The position numbers and the translations under genes are program-made. DNA of 64,000 bases. Source: Tupaia tana (lineage: Eukaryota; Chordata; Mammalia; Scandentia; Tupaiidae). This document shows, one piece after another, positions 32,220 through 41,494 of this stretch (its first letter is position 1; each line of letters opens with the position of its first letter). Where the stretch lies: the NCBI GenBank assembly GCA_026018925.1, contig JAKSZU010000004.1:14896964-14960963 (forward strand). The letters run 5' to 3'. The notes beneath the pieces were generated by a model. The model saw nothing but the letters and a program-made list of their open reading frames with translations. It searched no databases and was not told where the DNA came from.

Positions 32220-32485
32220 GGGACCAGCAGTTGGCGTAATGGCTATGTTGCTGGACTCCCATGTAGTCGACCACGGTTCGAGTCCCAGACCCGATGGCTT
32301 AAACTTATGCCGGGCGCTTGTGCATGAGTGCCCAGGATCCCCAGAGAAGAATGGAAGAGAAGGAATTTCGGCATGGCCATCCTCCCTGAGGGGTTGATTT
32401 CTCGCTTTCTGTCTCTCTCTCTCTGTCTTCCTGGTGAACACATGCCCCCTATAGCAAAAATCTCTAAAAAAAATTAAAAAAAGAA
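32220..32485 (+). mobile_element. SINE type A
   Basis: Head GGGACCAGCAGTTGGCGTAATGG with intact A and B boxes. End CCTATAGCAAAAATCTCT. Confidence 0.93.
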
Positions 32486-32619
32486 AAGAATAGGCTTTCT
32501 TGTTCCAGTCTTCTGATATATTTAGCTGTTTTTAATGCTTGCAACCAGACTTTTATATTATAATGTCCCCATTTCTAAGTTCTTAATTTTTCTCAAAATC
32601 TTTTACTTTTATTCGTTAT
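32486..32619. other. short unassigned stretch
   Basis: AT-rich, no recognised element. Confidence 0.4.
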
Positions 32620-33060
32620 CATTGTTTTATTTTATTTCCTTAAGATTGACCAGAGAGAGGGACCAGCAGTTAGTGTAATGGCTATGTCGCTGGACTCCCA
32701 CATAGTTGACCGCGGTTCGCGTTCTGGACCCGGTGGCTTGAAACTCACGCCGGGCACATGTGCGTGCGTGCCCAAGATCCCGAGAGGAGAATGGAGGAGA
32801 AGGGATTGCGGCATGGCCATCCCCTCTGGGGGGTGATTTCTCGCTTTCTGTCTCTCTGTCTCTCTCTGTCTGGCAAGCGCACGCGCCCTATAGCGAAAAA
32901 CCTCTCAAAAAAAAAAAAAGAAAAAGAAAAGAAAAGATTGACCAGAGAGAGAGAAGAAAAGTGAGGGTGTAGGCTGTGCAAGCTACAGGGTCTGAGACTC
33001 GATCCACGGTCACCCATGTGGGAGTCCAGCCACATCAACCACCACGCCACCTGCCAGCCT
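32620..33060 (-). mobile_element. SINE type B, split by type A
   Basis: Reverse-strand tail at 32620-32659 and head at 32936-33060 (CACCTGCCAGCC). Confidence 0.88.
32660..32935 (+). mobile_element. SINE type A nested in type B, young copy
   Basis: Full-length CpG-rich copy. AGATTGACCAGAGAGAG lies on both sides as a 17-base target-site duplication. Confidence 0.95.
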
Positions 33061-33179
33061 TATATGTTCTTAACTTTAATTCCTCTCTTGAGCAGCCGAA
33101 ATGTGCCTTCAAGTTGTTTAGTAGGAAGAACACATGACTGGGATGTTTTCTACATTTTTTGCTATAAATCTGAAATACA
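33061..33179. other. short unassigned stretch
   Basis: No recognised element. Confidence 0.4.
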
Positions 33180-33266
33180 TACTAGTTCTCCCCTTTTCTG
33201 CAGAGGCTATGTTCCAAAAACCCCACTGGATGCCTGAAACCATAGCTAGTACTGAGCCCTATATAA

Positions 33267-33288
33267 AATCTATTTACGCCAACTACTG
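33267..33288 (-). mobile_element. isolated 22-base SINE type A head
   Basis: ACGCCAACTACTGGTCC is the reverse complement of the type A head and nothing more. It is flanked by TAAAATCTATTT and TAAAATCTGTTT. Only the 5' end of the element remains. Confidence 0.75.
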
Positions 33289-33313
33289 GTCCCTATAAAA
33301 TCTGTTTATTAGG

Positions 33314-33451
33314 GGCTGCTGGCATGGTGGTTAAGGGCGCTGGACTCCCACGTGGCCCACCACAGTTTGAGTCCTGGACCTGGCGACTTGCTTTCTCACT
33401 TTCCCTCTCTCTCTCTCACTCACTCTGTCCCTCTCTGGTCAAATTTTAAAA

Positions 33452-33494
<43 letters not shown>

Positions 33495-33500
33495 AATCTA
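33314..33500 (+). mobile_element. SINE type B with (AAAT)n tail
   Basis: Head GGGGCTGCTGGCATGG, a tail of about 12 AAAT units, then TAAAATCTATTTA again. Confidence 0.9.
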
Positions 33501-33679
33501 TTTATTTTTCTATACATACATACCATATGATAAAGTTTAATTTATAAATTAGGCACATGAAGAGACCAACAACAATTAGTGGCAAAAATAAAACAATTAT
33601 AACAATATACTTAACTAAAATTTTGCAAATATGGTCTTTCTCTCTCTCTCTCTCTCTCTCTCAAAATATCTTTTTTCTT

Positions 33680-33928
33680 TTTTTAAATTGCCAGAGGGTA
33701 TGTGCACTCGCCAGAGAGAAACAGAAAAAAAGAGGAAAGGAAAAGCAGCCCTCATAGGGCATGGTCATGCTGCAATCCATTCTCCTCCATTTCTTCCTCC
33801 CTTTGGGACTTGGAACACACAGACACACACACACCCAGGTGTGTCTCAAGCCATAGGTCTAGGACTCAAACCACGTGGTTAGCCATTTGGGATCCAGCTC
33901 CCTAAATCACTAGGCGATGGGCTGCCCC
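33680..33928 (-). mobile_element. SINE type A, old divergent copy
   Basis: Reverse-strand old subgroup: AAATTGCCAGAGGGTATGTG start, GGGATCCAGCTCCC near the end. Confidence 0.8.
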
Positions 33929-33960
33929 GTCTTAAAATATCATTCTATACTCACTTATTA

Positions 33961-34215
33961 TTTTTTTTTGAGAGGTTTTTGCTATAGGGCGCATGCGCTC
34001 GCCAGACAGACAGAGACAGAGAGACAGAAAGCGAGAAATCACCCCCCAGGGGGGATGACCACGCCACAATCACTTCTTCTCCATTCTCCTCTCGGGATCT
34101 TGGGCACACATGCACACGTGCCAGGCGTGAGTTTTAAGCCACCAGGTCTGGGACACGAACCGTGGTCAACTATGTGGGAGTTCAGCGACATAGCCATTGC
34201 ACTAACTGCTGGTCC
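33961..34215 (-). mobile_element. SINE type A, young copy
   Basis: Reverse-strand copy. CTATACTCACTTATT flanks both ends (33947-33961 and 34217-34231). Confidence 0.95.
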
Positions 34216-34411
34216 CTATACTCACTTATTTTCAGAGCACAGTTGGCCATGGGGAACTGAAACTTCAGGAAACGAAACGAGAAGCTGGAGGCTACTGTGT
34301 TTCCCACGTGAATGCCAACGCGTTAGGTACAGAATTCTTGTGTCTCCAGCTTTTTTGCTCAAAACTATTAACTATTGCTTCTTCTGTTCCAGCATTTAGA
34401 AATGCCATGGC

Positions 34412-34585
34412 AGGGCCAGCAGGTGTCGTGGTGGTTAAGGTGCTAGACTCCCACATGGTTGACTACAGTTCGAGTCCCAGACCTGGTGGCTTTCTTCTCA
34501 TTTTCTTTCTCTCTGCCCTATAGCAAATCAAATAATAATAATAATAAATAAGATTAAATGAATAATTATTTAAAAAATAAAGAAA
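34412..34585 (+). mobile_element. SINE type B
   Basis: Head AGGGCCAGCAGGTGTCGTGG. AAATGCCA flanks the element. Confidence 0.9.
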
Positions 34586-35035
34586 AGAAATGCCAAAGCC
34601 TAAGACCAGCTTAAATTTTCCTCTTTGTAACCCAAGTGCCTGAATGGATATATGCAATACTTTTTTCTTTGCAAGAGGAAATAAAATTAGTTTTCATTGC
34701 CATAATATGTGCTGGTGTATAACTCTTTATTAATTTTCTCTGTGTAATATTTTTCCTTCATCTGAGGAAAGAACATGTTATTGCCAGGTTATGTCCTGGT
34801 AATGACTCTTTATTAACTTTTTCTACCATTCATTGATTGTCTCCAATCATTCAGGAAATCCTTTTCTGTTGAGTATTGATAGTACTTCTGTTCATTTAAT
34901 TGTAATAATTATAAATATCTCTTGGCTATGCCCTCTTCTCCATCTCTTTCACCAGGATGAGCACATCAGCCCATCAGCCTTTAGTCTTATTGCTTTCATT
35001 TCTCCCTTTTCATTTTCCTTTCTCTTGATGACTCT
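34586..35035. other. no recognised feature
   Basis: AT-rich DNA with an internal near-repeat: CTTTATTAATTTTCT at 34725 and CTTTATTAACTTTTTCT at 34807. Confidence 0.45.
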
Positions 35036-35198
35036 TTTTTAAATTACTTATTTAACTTATTTATTATTGTAATTTTTTTTTTAATTCACCAGAGTGAGAC
35101 AGAGACAGTGATAAAACAAGCCCCTAGGTCTGGGACTTGAACATTGGTTGTCCATGCAGAAGTCCAGCGCCTTAACCACCACACCACCTGCTGGCCCC
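35036..35198 (-). mobile_element. SINE type B
   Basis: Reverse-strand copy. TTGATGACTC before it and TTGATGACC after it are a target-site duplication shared with the next copy. Confidence 0.9.
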
Positions 35199-35217
35199 TC
35201 ATTGATGACCTTTTTTG

Positions 35218-35384
35218 TTTTAAGAACTATTTATTTTATTATCATCATCATTTTTTTTTTTTATTTGACCACGGAGAGACAGAGATAGAGAAAGTGAGAA
35301 AGCAAGCTGCCAGGTCCAGGACTTGAACCACAGTCAGCCATGTGGGAGTCCAGCACCTTAATCACCATGCCACCTGCTGGCCCT
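35218..35384 (-). mobile_element. SINE type B
   Basis: Reverse-strand copy followed by CATTGATGACTCTTGAG, the third copy of the target. Confidence 0.9.
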
Positions 35385-35479
35385 ATTCATTGATGACTCT
35401 TGAGGGTAGGCACCCTGGCTGCTTTGTTCACTTCTGGGAACACTGGCTTCCCACTGCTTTTGGAAGATGATCCAAAGCC

Positions 35480-36095
35480 TCTAAGTGGCCTCAGGGTAGC
35501 CATTGCTAAGTGTCCCCTCCTCCACCAGCCTCAGTTCCCACCATGTCCCCCTTTGCTCCCATAACCCAGCCACACTGGCCTCCCTTGCTTGCTCCTATGG
35601 GCTTGCTCCTTCCTGCCTTCCCTTCGCTTCCTGCTGCCTCTGCCTTCATGGCCTGGCTAACTCCTCTCTGTTCTTCAGATCTCAACTTAAATGTCCTTTC
35701 TTTGGGGAAACTCTCCCTGATTCCCACTCCCACTCTGTTGCATCTTGTTAGAATCCCCTAAGCTTTGCCTCTTTTTTTTCCTGTGAGAATTTATTGAATG
35801 TCTCCTGTGTGCCAGGCGCTGTTCTAGACATCGGGGACACATCAGTGAACAGAAGATCTAAGGCTCTGGCCCTCATGGAGCTTCATTTAAAAACACTTCC
35901 TCCACAGCACTTTTAGAATTATTTAAGCTGATTGTGGAATTGTGTTTAATCTGTCTCCTCCCAACCAACAGTAAACCTTAGGAGGGCAGGCATCAAATTC
36001 ACTTGCTGACTGTTGTAGCTATGGGATGTAAGACAATGCCTGGTAGGTAACAGCCACTCAGTAAAATGCTCGAATGAATTCATGCTATTTGTGGA
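35480..36095 (+). mobile_element. L2-like old LINE fragments
   Basis: TCTCAACTTAAATGTCCTTT and ACTCTCCCTGATTCCCAC, then GTCTCCTGTGTGCCAGGCGC with GTTCTAGACATCGGGGACAC, then TAGGAGGGCAGGCATCAAAT and ACAATGCCTGGTAGGTAACA. These blocks belong to the 3' end of L2 LINEs in mammals. The middle block may be a separate fragment. Confidence 0.7.
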
Positions 36096-37236
36096 AGCCA
36101 GGACTCCTTCGGGTGCAGTCCATCTCCAACCAGACACAGCAAGAAGAGACTGGGAAGTCTGTGCCATCAAGCACAGCTGGATCCAGAGTCTTGCTCAATG
36201 CCCACAGAGCACGACTGCTCCTGTCTGAGCGCCGAGCTTCTCTCCTGTTCTAGATGGAATGCCTCCATGTTGCCAGGGGAGATGGGTGCAGACAGTTTAA
36301 GTTCACATTTTCTCAGCTTAGCAACACCAGGAAGAGAGCTTGCTTCTCTTGGCATCTGTATGCACACAAGACTCAGACAGCTGGGGACTGGCCCTGCTGG
36401 GCTCACGTGCCTCCCCAAACCCTGTCTCTGTGTCCAAAGGAATGGAACGTACTGATTGGCCAGGTCTGGCTGCTCCGCCTCTCTCTGGGGGTATGGGAGA
36501 GCCAAATGGGCAGGACACCACACAGCTGACCTTGCACCAGGAAGTTGGAGGGTTCAGGACTATTCCCCCAAAGGAGCAACGTGTGGGAAGAAAGCTCGAC
36601 ATGTGTAGGAAAACACGCACAGGGACCGCCTCGTTATGTGTGGCACGATGGGCCTCCTTGCATTTCTTACTTGTTGCTGCTAACACTTTTTGCGTTTTTC
36701 TCTCCCTCTCAGCCTGTCCCTTCTGTCTTTTTGTCAGTGCCTGTTTCCTGGTGGTTCCGACGTCACGCTAGAGTGGGCAGTGGGCAGTGAAGGAGTCCTG
36801 GGCCCCTTGCTTCACATAAAGCTACATTTCAAGGATAGTGACCAGCAGGCGGCTTTTTCATACTGTGGGAGGCTCTCCCCCGTAGCAACAATCCATTGAA
36901 GAGGTGAGACACAGCCTCAATCAAATCATTTTGCCCCTGTCATTGGAGCAGGTCAGTGGATCCTCTGTACCCTATCTGATTTCACGTGGGGCTAGTTCTG
37001 CATCAAGGCCCACCCAGACGCCCAGCTCCTTGGCTGTATTCCAGGGTCAGGCACAGACCAGAGCTCACCATGGTGTGTGTCAGTGCCCTCTGTGTTGGTT
37101 GTGTCAGTCTGGAGGCCACAACTCCTAGGGCTACATTTTGAGGGCACTGCTCACTGCTTGTATATAATGCAGAATTAAGGTCTAGGTTCAGATCGTTATA
37201 AACAGCTTTATTCACTGGCCTAAAACTCCAGCGGGA
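36096..37236. other. SINE-poor, GC-moderate stretch, no gene recognised
   Basis: About 1.1 kb without a recognised SINE. Several overlapping frames of 85-143 codons occur on both strands (longest 36340-36771), which is typical of GC-rich chance frames. None shows a family motif. A regulatory or exonic role is possible but unsupported. Confidence 0.5.
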
Positions 37237-37552
37237 GGTGCCAGCAGGTGACGTGGTGGCTGAGGCGCTGGACTTCTACATGCCCATTGTGGTTCAAGTC
37301 CTGGATCTGGTGGCTTGAAACTCATGCCGGGTGTGTGTGCATGCATGCCCAAAATCCCAAGAGGAAAGTGGAGGAGAAGGAATTGCAGCACAGCCATCTC
37401 CCCTGGTTGGGTGAATTCTTGCTTTCTTTGCCTCTGTCTCTCTGGCAAGTACATGCACTCTAAAGTAAAAAAAAAAAAAAAAAAAAAAAATCTCTCCGGC
37501 ATGTGCCCTATAACAAAAATCTCTCTAAAGAAAAAAAATCTAAAAAAAATCA
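37237..37552 (+). mobile_element. SINE type A with duplicated 3' end
   Basis: Head AGGTGCCAGCAGGTGACGTGG and type A body. After a poly(A) of about 24 comes a second end block, GCATGTGCCCTATAACAAAA plus ATCTCTCTAAAG, as if the 3' terminus were present twice. Confidence 0.85.
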
Positions 37553-38220
37553 TGAAAGGCCAGTGGGATCCTCCCAATCAGGCCAGATGGAGGACAATTC
37601 TTCCGTGTGCAGAACCACCTGGGTATGCAAGAGCATCTGACATCCCTGGCACCGGACCACTGAATGCCAATGCACCCCTTAATCATTGTACCAACCAAAA
37701 AGTGCCCCCACGAACTTTCTAAGCACCTGCTGGGGGATTGTCTCCACACAGTTCCTCACCTTTGGAAGACTTGGAATCCAGGTTTCCCGTCCCCCGCATC
37801 CCCAAGCTCTGCCGGGATCCTGAGTTACTCTCCCACCCTCGTGGTAACTCCAGGACAGCAGCGACTACAGGCAGATCAAGGGAAGTCTGACCTTCGTTCT
37901 GTTAGAACTTTTCTAATAGTCACTCACCACTTTGGAAAACCACTGAGAGCAAGGCCCCTTGAGGGATTTCCATGCTGACTCTGGGATGTTCAGTGATTCT
38001 ATATTCATCTAGGAGCAGGTGACCCTCATTATACATACGGGAACACAGATCCATTATCACATATCACTCCCCCTTTATTCCTCCTTTATATTGTATTACT
38101 GTTGGGCCCGTATTTGAACATCTTGACATTTGAATACCTTGGACATTTGAAACTATAGATATGGTAGGTAAATTATGCATTTATTTCAGGATAGTCAAAG
38201 GGATGTTACAAAACGTTTGT
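37553..38220. other. no recognised feature
   Basis: Single-copy-looking DNA. A 104-codon frame at 37664-37978 has no known match. Confidence 0.45.
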
Positions 38221-38239
38221 TAGAAATACGTGTTGCAGG

Positions 38240-38422
38240 GGGAACCAGCAGGTGGCATGGTGGTTAAGGCATTGGACTCCCACATGGCCGACCACGTTTG
38301 AGTCCCAAACCTGGTGGCTTGCTTTCTCACTTTCTGTCTTTCTCTCCGTCTCTCTCTGGTCAAAATAAAATAAATTAATGAATAAATAAAATTAAATAAA
38401 TAATTCTAAAAAAAAAAAAAAG
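38240..38422 (+). mobile_element. SINE type B, first of four at one target
   Basis: Head GGAACCAGCAGGTGGCATGG and tail ATTAAATAAATAATTCTAAA. AGAAATACGTGTTGCAG precedes and follows it. Confidence 0.94.
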
Positions 38423-38441
38423 AAAGAAATACGTGTTGCAG

Positions 38442-38747
38442 GGGACCAGCAGATGGCATAGTGGTTACGTTGTCAGACCCCAATGTAGTCCACCATGGTT
38501 CAAGTCCCGGACCCAGCAACTTAAAACTTATGCCAGGTACATGTGCATGTGTGTCAAAAATCCCAAGAGGAGAATGGAGGAGAGGGGATTGCGGCATGGC
38601 CATCCTCCTGGGGAGTGATTTCTCACTTTCTGCCTCTACATCTCTCTTTGTCTCTCCATTGAGCACATGCACTCTATCGCAAAAAAACTCAAAGAGAAAG
38701 GAAAAGAACAGGAAAGAAAAGAAAAAGGAAGGAAAGGAAAGAAAAAA
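38442..38747 (+). mobile_element. SINE type A, second of four
   Basis: Head GGGACCAGCAGATGGCATAG. The tail is a long A/G-rich GAAAGG-type repeat at 38690-38747. Followed by AGAAATATATATTGG. Confidence 0.93.
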
Positions 38748-38763
38748 GAGAAATATATATTGG

Positions 38764-39037
38764 GGGGACCAGCAGACGGCACAATGGTTATGTCACTGGA
38801 TTCCAGTGTAGTCGACCACAGTTCAAGTCCTGGACTCAGCAGCTTAAAAACTCACGCGGGGCATGTGTACCTGCATGCCCAAAATTCCAAGAGGAGAATA
38901 GAGGAGAAGGGACTGTGGCATGGCCATCCTTCCTGGGAGGTGATTTTTTGCTTTCTGACTCTCTGTCTCCTTCTGCTCTCTGGCAAGCACATGTGCCCTA
39001 TAGCCAAAATCTCGCTTAAAAAAAAAAAAGAAAAAGA
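38764..39037 (+). mobile_element. SINE type A, third of four
   Basis: Head GGGGGACCAGCAGACGGC and end CCTATAGCCAAAATCTCGC. Followed by AAAATATATGTGTTGG. Confidence 0.93.
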
Positions 39038-39053
39038 AAAATATATGTGTTGG

Positions 39054-39229
39054 GGAGCTTGCAAGTGATGTGGTGGTGCTAGACTTCCATAAGGCTAACC
39101 ATGGTTTGAGTCTTGGACCTGGTGGCTTGCTTTTCTCACCTTCTCTCTTTCTTTCCCTCTCTGGTGAATTAAAATAATAATTAATAAAATTAAATAAATC
39201 ATTCTAAAAAACGATTCATTCATTTAAAA
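39054..39229 (+). mobile_element. SINE type B, fourth of four
   Basis: Head GGGAGCTTGCAAGTGATGTGG. The tail contains AATTAAATAAATCATTC and ends CATTTAAAAAAG. Followed by AGAAATATGTGTTGGG. Confidence 0.9.
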
Positions 39230-39246
39230 AAGAAATATGTGTTGGG

Positions 39247-39556
39247 TCTGGTGGAGTCGAGAACAGTAAGTCTGAATGTCTGGCAGATGTCAGCAATGAA
39301 GGAATATTCCACTCACAGTGGTCTTACTCTCCTTATGACAGATGCACACAAGCAGGTGGCCTGCCTTGGCCAGGCTTACCCAGCCTTTGGCGATAGTGGG
39401 TCCCAGTAGCAGCTGCGACATGTCTCTCCACCTGCCCCTCTGACAAAGTCACACCTAGACATTTCTGCTCCCCAGATGATGGCCCTGGGGATGGAGAGTC
39501 CTGGCAGTGACATCTCCCACAGGCTTAGGCCCCTTCCTCCACTCAACAAAGGCCTT
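39247..39556. other. no recognised feature
   Basis: Short SINE-free stretch, no frame of note. Confidence 0.45.
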
Positions 39557-39806
39557 CAGGGCCAGCAAGATTAAGGCAACATGGTCAATAGCACAGTTCA
39601 AGTCCTGGACCAGCAGCTTGAAAAACATGCCAGGCATGTCTATAACTAAAACATGCCAGGCATGCCCAAACTCCTGAGAGGAGAATGGATTGCAGTGTAG
39701 CCATTCCCCCCTACAGGGGGTAGGGGGGGAGTGCTTTCTCACTTTCCTTCTCTCCATCTCTCTCCAGCAAGAACACACATCTAGCAAATTTTTTAAATAA
39801 ATAAAT
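39557..39806 (+). mobile_element. SINE type A, old with internal repeat
   Basis: Head AGGGCCAGCAAGATTAAGGC. ACATGCCAGGCATG occurs twice in the body (39627 and 39652). Confidence 0.8.
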
Positions 39807-39879
39807 AAGACAATGGCCTAAATCAACTGCTCAAGGCCATTGCTTCCTGGGCCTCACCAAATCCCTCCATTTTTTTCCT

Positions 39880-41046
39880 TTTTTTAAATAATTTTTTATT
39901 TAATTTTAATTATTATTTATACATTTAATCACTATATATAATTTAGAGTTTAAAGAGACTTTACCCAGAGTGACACCTCAGTCCAGCCCAGTTGAGAACA
40001 TACGCATGTCCTCATCAACAAATAATAAACCATATCCGTGTCCCACAAATGCCCTACCTCTCCATTTTTTCCCCAAATTTCCTTTCCTACGCTCTTCCTC
40101 TCCCCAACTCTTTTCACTTTGGCTTTAGTGTCCACAACAATTTTTAATGCTTGTATGTCCTCCAGTCTTTCAGTCTCTACCACAGAGTGCAGACAGTTGG
40201 TATATATTAAAGGGAGACATACAATGTCTCTCTTTCATAGCCTGACTTGCTTCACTCAGCAACGGATCTTCCATATTCGTCCACTTTCTATCAAATTCCA
40301 GAGCCTTGTTTTTTATGGCTGAATAGTATTCCATGGAGTATATGTGCCACACTTTTTCAATCCATTTATTCGTTTGTGGACATTTGGGTTGGTTCCATGT
40401 CTTAGCAAGCGTGAATAAGGCTGCAGTGAATATAGATGTGAGTGCTTTTCTGATTGAGCAGTCTCCTGTTCTTTAGGTAGATACCCAGGAGTGGAATTGC
40501 TGGATCATATGGTAGTTCTATTTGAAGGTCTTTGAGGAACCTCCATATCGTTCTCCACAGTGGCTGGACCAATTTACAATCCCACCAACAGTGTAGGAGT
40601 GTTCTCCTCTCACTGCATCCCCTCCAGCACTTATCATATTTTGTTTTTATAATCTTCACTATTCTGACTGGGGTTAAGTGGTATCTCATTGTAGTTTTGA
40701 TCTGCATCTCCCTTATGATGAGGGATGTTGAACATTTCTTCATATGCTTTTTGGCTGTTCATATGTCTTCCTTAGAGAGTTTATTCAGCTCATTTTCTCA
40801 TCTTTTTTTTTTTTTAATTATTTATTTTATTTATTCGTTCATTTATTTCTTAATTTGACCAGAGAGAGACAGAGGGTGAGAGTGAGAGAGAGAGGAAATG
40901 AGAAAGCAAGCCACCAGATTCAGGACTTGAACCCTGGCCAGCCATGTGGGAGTGTCCAGCACCTTAACCACCACGCCACCTGCTGGTCCCCTCATCTTTT
41001 AACTGGGTTAATCTTTTTTTTACAGGTAAGCCGCTTGAGTTCCTCA
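39880..41046 (-). mobile_element. L1 fragment: end of ORF2 and 3' UTR
   Basis: Reverse-strand L1. The minus frame at 40743-40402 reads [34 protein letters not shown] and [14 protein letters not shown]. The next piece, in another frame at 40352-40170, carries MWHIYSMEYYSAIKN. Both are hallmarks of the C-terminal part of L1 ORF2p. The 3' UTR and A-rich end lie at 39880-40170. A type B SINE at 40808 splits it. It is less decayed than the other L1 pieces here. Confidence 0.93.
40808..40989 (-). mobile_element. SINE type B nested in L1
   Basis: Reverse-strand copy. CTCATCTTTT on both sides (40797-40806 and 40991-41000) is the target-site duplication. Confidence 0.95.
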
Positions 41047-41049
41047 TTT

Positions 41050-41224
41050 TTAAAAAATTATTTATTTACTTTTATTTAATATTATTATTCTTTTAATTTG
41101 ACCAGGGAGACACAGAGAGAGAGAGAGGGAAAGTGAGAAAGCAAGCCACCAGGTCCAGAACTTGAACTGTGGTCGGCCATGTGGGAGTCCAGCACCTTAA
41201 CCACTATGCTACCTGCTGGCCCCT
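41050..41224 (-). mobile_element. SINE type B
   Basis: Reverse-strand copy. CCTCATTTTTAA before and CCCCATTTTTTAAG after are its approximate duplication, and the next type A reuses it. Confidence 0.9.
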
Positions 41225-41228
41225 CCCC

Positions 41229-41371
41229 ATTTTTTAAGAGAAATTTTTGCTATAGGATACATGCACTCTCTAGAGAGACAGAGAGACAGAAAATGAGAAA
41301 TCACCCCCCTGGGGGGAATGGCCACACCATAATCCCTTCTTCTCCCTTCTCCTCTCAGGATTTTGGGCATG

Positions 41372-41402
<31 letters not shown>

Positions 41403-41494
41403 GGCATGAATTTAAGCCAGCAGGTCCAGGACACGAACTGCAGTCGACCATGTGGAAGTCCACTGACCTAACCAGTAAACCACCTGTTGACCCC
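41229..41494 (-). mobile_element. SINE type A with (AC)n
   Basis: Reverse-strand copy with an AC run at 41371-41400 replacing the GCGTGTGCGTGCGTG segment. Followed by CCCCCATTTTTTC. Confidence 0.92.

Larger units (their letters stand above)
33180..34300 (+). mobile_element. Tigger/pogo-like DNA transposon remnant, split by SINEs
   Basis: CCCCTTTTCTGCAGAGGCTA, GATGCCTGAAACCATAGCTA, TAAAGTTTAATTTATAAATT, TCTCTCTCAAAATATC and, near the end, GGGGAACTGAAACTTCAGG read in the order of a mammalian pogo/Tigger-type fossil. Four insertions (33267, 33314, 33680, 33961) interrupt it. The subfamily is uncertain. Confidence 0.6.

Noticed and set aside
36340..36771. 143-codon frame as a gene
   Set aside because: Overlaps 122- and 118-codon frames on the other strand, has no domain motif and low-complexity ends. 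A chance frame is more likely.
38222..39246. CRISPR-like array (short repeats separated by spacers)
   Set aside because: The repeats are SINE target-site duplications and the spacers are full SINEs. The sequence is a mammalian nuclear genome.
40402..40743. 113-codon reverse frame as a host protein
   Set aside because: It is the C-terminal part of L1 ORF2p, followed by a shifted frame. A dead retrotransposon fragment.
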